From DATKXO01 sp035528995 (GTDB lineage: Bacteria > Planctomycetota > Phycisphaerae > UBA1845): 28,385 nt of DNA. Under the pieces are notes generated by a model that had not been told where the DNA came from, did no database searches, and saw only the letters and a list, made by a program, of their open reading frames with translations. The DNA lies in assembly GCA_035528995.1 (NCBI GenBank), contig DATKXO010000035.1:1-28385 (forward strand), read 5' to 3'. The translations under genes were made by a program, and so were the position numbers. This document shows, piece after piece, positions 10,138 through 15,871 of the stretch. Numbering within the stretch: the first letter of the stretch is position 1; each line of letters starts with the position of its first letter.

Positions 10138-10177
10138 ACAGGGCTTTGTCCCGCATTGTAGGGGGACAAAGCCCTGT
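10138..10177 (-). terminator. perfect 15-bp inverted repeat downstream of the CBM/dockerin gene
   Basis: ACAGGGCTTTGTCCC (10138-10152) pairs perfectly with 10163-10177 around a 10-base loop. It lies 33 bases past the stop of the minus-strand gene ending at 10211, and on that strand the stem is followed by a fairly T-rich stretch (TTTCTTAGATTCTTTT). That suits a leaky rho-independent terminator between 10211-12001 and 6841-10077. A REP-like mobile palindrome is the main alternative. Confidence 0.55.
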
Positions 10178-10210
10178 GTCGTGCTCATGCGTTTGGCAAC
10201 TCGGCGAACT

Positions 10211-12001
10211 CTACTCGACCGGACCGGTCAGCCCCTGCTCGAAGTAGGTGTAGTCGGTCAGGTCCACGTCGTTGTCGTCGTCCGAGTCGAAGACCAGGCA
10301 TCCCCAGGCTCTGGAGCCGCCGGCGCCGGTGAAACAGGCCTGGAAGCCGGCGAAGTCGAACAGATCGGCGTCGAAGTCGGCGTCGGCGTCGGCACCGTTG
10401 AAGCGGTTGACGACCACGGCTTCGCAGGAGTCGAAGTAGTAACCGCCGGTCGGGCTGCTGGTCGTTCCCTTCTCGGTGAGGTTCGTGAACTGGGCCTGGG
10501 CCGCGGCGCCGGCCGGCATGGTGTAGTCGATGGTCATCTCGTGCCAGACGTCCTGCGGATCGGTGGGCAGGAGGCAGTTGCTCTGAGTCGGATCGCAGAA
10601 GTCCACGTGGGCCGGAACGCCCCCGATGGACCACTCGATCTTGACGCCGGCCAGGGCGCTGCCGGTCAGCTTGTCGGCCGTCGGGGTGTACACCCAGGCG
10701 GCAATGTCGAGCCTGTCACCGGAGGTGACGCTGATCTCCTGATAGAGGCCGGCGAAGTTCTCACCGGTGGCCTGCATGGTGCAGTCGCCGTCCAGCTCGA
10801 AGCCCTCGTTGCAGCTCTTCTCGGCATAGGAGACGCCCTCGTCGAGGAACTCGGTCCAGTAGTCGAGTCCCTGCAGACCGCCGTCGCCGTCTTCGAAGCT
10901 GTCGTTGAGCAGCTCGTTGACGCCGCTGGTGTTGATCTCGGCGCTGGCCAGATCGAAACGAACCGACCCGCTGGACTGGGCGTTGCCGCCCCAGAGGAGG
11001 ACCACGCGGGCGATGGTGACGTCGGGCGGGACGGTGGTGCTGAGCGTGACCTGCTGCCAGGTGTCGGCGGGTGAGCTTTCGCTGAAGGCCAGATTCTGCT
11101 CCGGCGGCGGCACGGTCGCGGTGGGGTGGAACTCGAGCTTGATGCCGCCCCGAGACTCCGCGTTGGGGACGTCGGTGGACGACACCAGCCCGCGTGCGAC
11201 CAGCAGGATGCGCTCGCCATCGACCAGATCGGTCATCATCTGGTACAGCCCGGAGTAGGGCTCCAGGGTCCCGACGCGGAGGCTCTTGGTCCCGTGATCG
11301 GCGACGTTCTCGGACTGTTCCTGGTCGTTGAACCCGTTCCAGTCGTCGATGCCGTAGGGGGTCTGGCCGCTGGTGCCGGCCGTCTCGAAGTCGCCGTTGA
11401 GAACGTCGTCGTCGCCCTCGACGACGACCTGGGCGTTGTCCCAGTAGACGGAGCCGGTGATGTTGGGCGGCGACCACTTCAGGATGCAGTAAAGACGAAC
11501 GTTGTATGTGCCGGCCGGCGCCGTCAGCGGGCCGAGCGACACAGGAGTCCAGGTATCGGCCGTGGCGGTGCTGTCGAACGGCGTAGTCTCATCCCAGGAC
11601 AGCAGGTTGCCGAACTGCCCCAGGAACTCGACGCGGACCCCGGCGTGGCCGGAGCCATCCAGCTTGTCGGACGCCAGCGTGAAGAGCGACGCGCTGACCG
11701 TTACCTGGTCGCCCCCGCCGGCGGGCACGTCCTGGTAGGCGCCCGCGTTAGTAGTGGCGGGATCACCGAAGGCCTTGAGGGCGTGGCCGGCACCGCTGGG
11801 AACCAGGTTGGCCTCGCCCGATCGCTCGACGTTCTCACCGAACTCGGTCCAGTCGGCGGCGACCATCGGGTCGAGACCGCCCGGTCCGGGACCGAACTCC
11901 ATGCTGCCGTTGGAGAGCACGCCTTGACGGGCCATCAACGCGGAGGTGCCCGCCAGGAGCACGACCGCGGCAAAAACGAACGCAATGCGATTGTAGCGCA
12001 T
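10211..12001 (-). CDS. secreted protein with three CBM-like modules and dockerin-like C-terminus
   Basis: A 596-residue exported protein without an obvious catalytic domain. ATG at 12001 follows GGAGGTGG at about 10 bases. Residues 1-25 are a signal peptide (MRYNRIAFVFAAVVLLAGTSALMA). Three related beta-sandwich modules follow, each opening with an NGSMEFG / NGDFETA / NDSFEDG motif and containing a WT/W.EF..xE segment and a YWDNAQV- or RFDLASAEI-like closing strand; this is the look of CBM4/9/16/22-type carbohydrate-binding modules. The last ~65 residues (DADADFDADLFDFAGFQACF and DSDDDNDVDLTDYTYFEQ) are two Ca-binding EF-hand-like loops like those on many planctomycete secreted proteins. Likely role: glycan binding on the cell surface. 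It sits between a pseudopilin gene and a secreted glycosidase gene. Confidence 0.8.
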   Translation of the reverse strand: MRYNRIAFVFAAVVLLAGTSALMARQGVLSNGSMEFGPGPGGLDPMVAADWTEFGENVERSGEANLVPSGAGHALKAFGDPATTNAGAYQDVPAGGGDQVTVSASLFTLASDKLDGSGHAGVRVEFLGQFGNLLSWDETTPFDSTATADTWTPVSLGPLTAPAGTYNVRLYCILKWSPPNITGSVYWDNAQVVVEGDDDVLNGDFETAGTSGQTPYGIDDWNGFNDQEQSENVADHGTKSLRVGTLEPYSGLYQMMTDLVDGERILLVARGLVSSTDVPNAESRGGIKLEFHPTATVPPPEQNLAFSESSPADTWQQVTLSTTVPPDVTIARVVLLWGGNAQSSGSVRFDLASAEINTSGVNELLNDSFEDGDGGLQGLDYWTEFLDEGVSYAEKSCNEGFELDGDCTMQATGENFAGLYQEISVTSGDRLDIAAWVYTPTADKLTGSALAGVKIEWSIGGVPAHVDFCDPTQSNCLLPTDPQDVWHEMTIDYTMPAGAAAQAQFTNLTEKGTTSSPTGGYYFDSCEAVVVNRFNGADADADFDADLFDFAGFQACFTGAGGSRAWGCLVFDSDDDNDVDLTDYTYFEQGLTGPVE

Positions 12002-12050
12002 GATCTAACCACCTCCATCGCGGTTCGGCATGTGGATGAGTATTCCCCCG

Positions 12051-12068
12051 TGCGGTTCCCCAACCGCA
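12051..12068 (-). repeat. perfect 7-bp hairpin in the spacer before the CBM/dockerin gene
   Basis: TGCGGTT / AACCGCA with a four-base loop, in the 88-base gap between the pseudopilin stop (12090) and the next start (12001). No T-run follows on the minus strand, so it may be an mRNA processing or stability element rather than a terminator. Confidence 0.4.
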
Positions 12069-12089
12069 AATCAGCCTACGCTTCTTTCA

Positions 12090-13010
12090 CTACATGTCCC
12101 CGTTGACGGGTTTGCGGCCGGTCCCCAATCCCCAGGCCCAGTAGGGCCGATTGCCGAAGGCGTCTTTGTCGAGGGCCTTGGCATACTTGCGGGTGCCCCT
12201 TTCGTGCCCCTCGGGATCGAAGTAGCGCTCGGACTTGGTCCAATCCACGTGGGCGTCAGTGAAGAGGAAGTGACTGCCACCACGATGCCGCGGGTTCCAG
12301 TTGGCGGTGTCCGCCATCATCACGGAGATGGCCGGGTAGGTGATGCGGTTGATCAGCCCTCCGTTGATGGGCGGGACCTCGAAGCCGTCGACGCTGGCCC
12401 CCACGCTCCAGTCGTTGAACCAGTACTCGGTGTACAGTTCGTCGACGTATGCGGGCCCGCCGAGGGGCACAGAGCCGAACAGCTCGGCGCGTTTGGTCTT
12501 CCACAGGCTGTCGGTCCTGCGGACCCGGTAGTAGCTCGGGATTCTGTACCCGCTTCCGATCTCGCCCGGGGCGAGGTACCCCAGCACGGACCTGGGTCCC
12601 CACCCTGCGCGGTGTCCGGCCACCACGCCGGAGTTCGCCTGCGGGCAGGTGAAGATATTGAGTTCCTTCATGTAGGGCAGGAGATGGAAGAGCTGGTGGT
12701 ACTGGGCGTAGGGGGCGTTGCTGAAGACGGCCCGGGGATCGGCGCCGGGAACCTGGGGCACGTCCGGGTTCTTGGTGCCTTTCACCCAGGGCAGCCGGTC
12801 GCGGTTTTCCGTCGTGTAGTAGCCTATCGCCAGGCCGAGCTGATGCATGTTCGATCGGCAGACGGTGTCCTTGGCCTGATCGCGGGCCTTCTTGAGCGAG
12901 GGCAGCAGGATGGCCATGAGCAGGGCGATGATGGATACGACGACGAGCAGCTCGATCAGCGTGAAAGCGCGACCGCAGCTTGCGAGAGTGGGTCGTCTGC
13001 GCCTAGACAT
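12090..13010 (-). CDS. type II secretion pseudopilin-like protein (prepilin N-terminal methylation domain)
   Basis: A 306-residue protein. ATG at 13010 is chosen because AAAGGA lies about nine bases upstream and it places the prepilin motif correctly; the frame is open 31 codons further but without signal. The N-terminus is basic (MSRRRRPTLASCGRA), then FTLIELLVVVSIIALLMAILLPSL: the type IV prepilin cleavage/methylation signature, with Ala rather than the usual Gly before Phe. This is followed by the KKARDQAKDTVCRSNMHQLGLAI segment typical of DUF1559-like planctomycete and lentisphaerote pseudopilins, and late HRGGSHFLFTDAHVDW, their usual H..G.n.LF.D.HV motif. Such proteins are numerous in these genomes and are presumed minor pseudopilins or surface proteins. 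It lies 138 bases after the PEP-CTERM gene, same strand. Confidence 0.85.
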   Translation of the reverse strand: MSRRRRPTLASCGRAFTLIELLVVVSIIALLMAILLPSLKKARDQAKDTVCRSNMHQLGLAIGYYTTENRDRLPWVKGTKNPDVPQVPGADPRAVFSNAPYAQYHQLFHLLPYMKELNIFTCPQANSGVVAGHRAGWGPRSVLGYLAPGEIGSGYRIPSYYRVRRTDSLWKTKRAELFGSVPLGGPAYVDELYTEYWFNDWSVGASVDGFEVPPINGGLINRITYPAISVMMADTANWNPRHRGGSHFLFTDAHVDWTKSERYFDPEGHERGTRKYAKALDKDAFGNRPYWAWGLGTGRKPVNGDM

Positions 13011-13055
13011 GGGATGCCGTCCTTTCCGTACACCCCCTCCGCCGACCGATGCCTC

Positions 13056-13093
13056 GCGAAACCGGCGTGTACAGGGTGACACGCCGGTTTCGC
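13056..13093 (-). repeat. perfect 15-bp inverted repeat between PEP-CTERM and pseudopilin genes
   Basis: GCGAAACCGGCGTGT (13056-13070) and its exact reverse complement at 13079-13093, with an 8-base loop. It sits in the 137-base spacer. No T-run follows on the minus strand; a run-off terminator of the U-less kind, an attenuator or an RNA stabiliser are all possible. Confidence 0.55.
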
Positions 13094-13147
13094 AATTGGT
13101 CATCGTTCTCCGATCGACGATGGTCCGACGATCGCCGCCGGGTGTGC

Positions 13148-13990
13148 TCAGCTACGCTTCCTGCGCAGCAAAGCCACGCCGCCCAGCCCGAGCAGCAGGA
13201 GGCCGGACGGTTCCGGCGTCGGATAGTACGCGATGTTGTCGAAGTCGGTCCGGCTCCAGTTGGTCGGATCGCCGACGACGATCTGGGGCAGCGTGTAGCC
13301 GCCCGCCCGGGCATCGTTGAGGATGCCCCACACGCCGTAGGGCGGATCCTCAGCCGGGTTGGCCTGGTCGAACGAGAGCCACCCACTGCTGTACGAGGTC
13401 CCCTCGTCGATGACCCCGTACCGGACCCAGCCCTTGCCGTACGGAGTCAGCGCGGGCGGGTAGTACTCCATGGACAGACCAACGGTCTCGCCCTTGGTGT
13501 AGGTGATGCCGTAGTTGCTGGTGAAGCTGTAGAACGGCATCCGCCCGCCAAAGGCGGCGATCTCGCCGTTTCCGGTGATGACCGTCAGGCCGCCACCGAC
13601 GTCGTGGCTCCACCACGGCGCGATCTCCAGCCCGGCCTCGGAATTCGCCGGGCCGGTGACGGTCACGTCCGCGCTGAATTGGAACAGATCGTCATTGCTG
13701 AACACGGCGTCGGTGATTCCGTTGTCGGAGAAGCGGAACATGTGCCGGTTGGCCCACTCGCCGCCGGCGCCGTCTCCGTCGAGCACCGAATCGTCGAAGA
13801 AGATGCTGCCGGAGTTCGGCGGGTTGGCGTAGGTGTTTCCGGTGACCAGGACGGAGTCCGAGTCATCGTTCCAAATCCTGGGATGCACCAAAGCGCTGGT
13901 AACCGCTGGCGAGGCCGAAACGGTGACGGCCACGGCCAGCACCCCGACAATCAGCGTCGGTAAGAACAACTTCTTTGCAGAACCCTCCAT
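13148..13990 (-). CDS. PEP-CTERM sorting-domain exported protein
   Basis: A 280-residue exported protein. ATG at 13990 has a textbook AAGGAGG eight bases upstream. Residues about 1-31 are a signal peptide (KKLFLPTLIVGVLAVAVTVSAS). The middle is a beta-rich domain with many Trp, Tyr, Gly and Asp (for example GEWANRHMFRFSDNGITDAV, APWWSHDVGGG) that resembles a concanavalin/jelly-roll fold but matches no family I can name. The C-terminus has the full PEP-CTERM pattern: PTPEPSG at about 257-263, a hydrophobic stretch (LLLLGLGGVALL) and basic RRKRS end. The tail is processed by exosortase in other bacteria; no exosortase gene is in the window. Its promoter shares its -35 box and a LacI-type operator with the divergent GH1 operon, so it is probably sugar-controlled. 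Confidence 0.88.
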   Translation of the reverse strand: MEGSAKKLFLPTLIVGVLAVAVTVSASPAVTSALVHPRIWNDDSDSVLVTGNTYANPPNSGSIFFDDSVLDGDGAGGEWANRHMFRFSDNGITDAVFSNDDLFQFSADVTVTGPANSEAGLEIAPWWSHDVGGGLTVITGNGEIAAFGGRMPFYSFTSNYGITYTKGETVGLSMEYYPPALTPYGKGWVRYGVIDEGTSYSSGWLSFDQANPAEDPPYGVWGILNDARAGGYTLPQIVVGDPTNWSRTDFDNIAYYPTPEPSGLLLLGLGGVALLRRKRS

Positions 13991-14126
13991 TGCCGATCCT
14001 CCTTCGAAAGAACCAGAAAGAGCCCAAACACCCAATGATAGTCCCGGCGCGCGGTTGCTGGCCACGAAAGCCCGGCGGCCGTCGCCATGCGCCACCACAA
14101 GCCCTCTCTGCTCCCCTGATGTCAGA

Positions 14127-14155
14127 AGTATAACCCGTCCGCGGCGGCATTGCAA
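14127..14155 (-). promoter_or_regulatory. promoter for the PEP-CTERM gene (minus strand)
   Basis: On the minus strand, TTGCAA (14150-14155), 17 bases, then TATACT (14127-14132). The start codon at 13990 gives a leader of roughly 130 bases. The -35 hexamer is palindromic and is also the -35 of the divergent plus-strand promoter. Confidence 0.6.
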
Positions 14156-14178
14156 GCGCTTTCATTTCTGGGTATGAT
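14150..14178 (+). promoter_or_regulatory. promoter for the GH1-GH144-ABC operon (plus strand)
   Basis: TTGCAA (14150-14155), a 17-base spacer, then TATGAT (14173-14178), close to the sigma-70 consensus. Start expected near 14185, leaving a leader of about 190 bases before GH1. The operator at 14151-14164 covers the -35 and spacer, which suits repression. Confidence 0.65.
14151..14164. promoter_or_regulatory. LacI-family operator 1 (cre-like)
   Basis: TGCAAGCGCTTTCA, a near-perfect palindrome with central CG as bound by LacI/GalR/CcpA-type regulators. It overlaps the shared -35 hexamer of two divergent promoters. Matches operators at 23950 and 25482 at most positions; the likely binder is the LacI protein encoded at 25532-26548. 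Confidence 0.75.
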
Positions 14179-14226
14179 CTTCGTATCGACAGAGCGACCA
14201 TTGGAGCGTCAGGGCGGCAAAACGCC

Positions 14227-14253
14227 GTAAGCATACTTGTAGAATATGCTTAC
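14227..14253 (+). promoter_or_regulatory. AT-rich 9-bp inverted repeat in the GH1 operon leader
   Basis: GTAAGCATA (14227-14235) and TATGCTTAC (14245-14253), exact reverse complements, separated by nine bases. It falls inside the predicted leader, about 120 bases before GH1. It is AT-rich against a GC-rich background. It may be a second regulator's operator or an RNA hairpin. Confidence 0.4.
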
Positions 14254-14373
14254 AGAAATAAACTCTCGCTTGGCGTGGCGGTTGGGCCGCCAGCCGCTCA
14301 GGCCGGCCGGCTCCGGGGAACCATGCCCCGGTTATGATGGGGGATGTAGCGGGGTTCCAGCGAGGTGGCAAGA

Positions 14374-15747
14374 GTGACCAGACCCTTACCAGACGGTTTT
14401 CTCTGGGGCGCCGGAACGGCTGCCTATCAGATCGAAGGTGCCGCGGCGATCGACGGAAGAGGGCCGAGCATCTGGGACGTCTTCAGCCATACCCCTGGGC
14501 GGATCGCCGGTGGCGATACGGGCGACGTGGCCTGCGATCACTACCACCGTGTCGCCGAGGACGTGGAGCTTATGCGCCGGCTGGGCCTGGGGGCGTACCG
14601 ATTCAGCGTCAGTTGGTCGCGCGTCCTACCGCATGGCCGTGGCGTCACCAATGAGCGCGGGCTGGACTTCTATGACCGCCTGGTGGACCACCTGTGTCGT
14701 GCCGAAATCGAGCCGGTCATCACGCTGTATCATTGGGATCTTCCGGCGGCGCTGCAGATGGAGCTTGGCGGCTGGCTGCATCCCGACCTGGCCGACATCT
14801 TCGCCGACTACGCCGGGCTGATGTTCGACCGGCTGGGGGACCGGGTTCGCATATGGCTGAGCTTGAATGAACCCTGGTGTACGGTAGACGGCGGGTATTT
14901 TACGGGGGTCCACCCACCGGGAGCGCAGAATCGGGAGTGGGGATACCAGGCGGCGCACAACCTGCTTCGGGCGCACGCCCGGGCCGCCGCGCGATACCGC
15001 TCCTGCCGGCATGGTGACGGGGCGATCAGCTACGCCTTGAACCTGCACCACAGCGATCCGGCGACCGAGGACCCGCAGGACCGGGAAGCCGCCCAACGGG
15101 CCATGGAGGGCATGGCCGGCTGGTTCGGCGATCCGGCGTTCTACGGAGACTATCCGGCAGCGATGCGGGAACGCATCGGGCCGCTTCTGCCGCAGTTCAA
15201 CGACGAAGATTCCAAACTGCTCAAGGGCTCGATCGACTTCCTGGCCCTGAACTACTACTTCAGCGAGAAGGTGCGGCACGACCGCGGCGCGTGGCCCATG
15301 GAGGCCGGTGTTGTCCCGCAGCCGAACCGTCTCCACACGGCCATGGAGTGGCCGATCGCGCCCGAAGGTCTGCCTCGGGCCATCAACTGGTTGGCTGAAC
15401 GCTATCCGTCTTTGCCGATCTACGTGACCGAGAACGGGGCGGCATTCGAGGACCAGCCGGATGCGGACGGTTTCGTGGACGATCAGGACCGGATCGCATA
15501 CTTACGGGACCACATCAGTGGCGTTCAGGCGGCCGTAGCGGCGGGCGCGGACCTGCGCGGCTACTTCGTCTGGTCGCTGCTGGACAACTTCGAATGGTCG
15601 TTGGGGTTCAGCAAGCGGTTTGGAATCGTGCGATGCGACTTCGAGACGCAGCGACGGACCATCAAGGCCAGTGGCGAGTGGTACGCTCGACTGATCGCCG
15701 ATGGTGGCTTGGCGGAGGTCTCGAGCAGCAGTTCGAGGAGTTGCTGA
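14374..15747 (+). CDS. GH1 family beta-glucosidase, cytoplasmic
   Basis: A 457-residue GH1 (beta/alpha)8 enzyme that retains and hydrolyses beta-linked glucosides. The start is taken as GTG 14374 because GAGG lies eight bases upstream; GTG 14365 (three residues longer) is nearly as good. Signatures: N-terminal FLWGAGTAAYQIEGA, SWSRVLPHG, the acid/base motif LNEP (Glu166), the nucleophile motif YVTENGAAF (Glu353), and the C-terminal YFVWSLLDNFEWSLGFSKRFG that binds the glycone. There is no signal peptide, so it acts in the cytoplasm, consistent with use on imported oligosaccharides. It heads a plus-strand operon followed by a secreted GH144-type enzyme and an ABC importer. GH1 members vary in linkage preference; activity on sophorose or longer beta-1,2-glucosides is only inferred from the neighbours. 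Confidence 0.93.
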   Translation: MTRPLPDGFLWGAGTAAYQIEGAAAIDGRGPSIWDVFSHTPGRIAGGDTGDVACDHYHRVAEDVELMRRLGLGAYRFSVSWSRVLPHGRGVTNERGLDFYDRLVDHLCRAEIEPVITLYHWDLPAALQMELGGWLHPDLADIFADYAGLMFDRLGDRVRIWLSLNEPWCTVDGGYFTGVHPPGAQNREWGYQAAHNLLRAHARAAARYRSCRHGDGAISYALNLHHSDPATEDPQDREAAQRAMEGMAGWFGDPAFYGDYPAAMRERIGPLLPQFNDEDSKLLKGSIDFLALNYYFSEKVRHDRGAWPMEAGVVPQPNRLHTAMEWPIAPEGLPRAINWLAERYPSLPIYVTENGAAFEDQPDADGFVDDQDRIAYLRDHISGVQAAVAAGADLRGYFVWSLLDNFEWSLGFSKRFGIVRCDFETQRRTIKASGEWYARLIADGGLAEVSSSSSRSC

Positions 15748-15871
15748 GGAACGATGGGCCGGCCCGGGGCTGCTTGGCAGGGGTTGAATGCGGGTGCGAG
15801 CGACAACGGAAGATATTGGCGACGTTTGGTGGGCTGTGAGCGCAACGGCGGTACAATAAGGGGGGGAACTG

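Noticed and set aside
10109..12106. Plus-strand frames opposite the CBM/dockerin gene
   Set aside because: Shadow of a gene with signal peptide, three related modules and EF-hand loops.
15852..15857. TACAAT as a -10 box just before the GH144-type gene
   Set aside because: No -35 at workable spacing, and it would leave only a few bases of leader; the gene is more simply read from the operon promoter at 14150.
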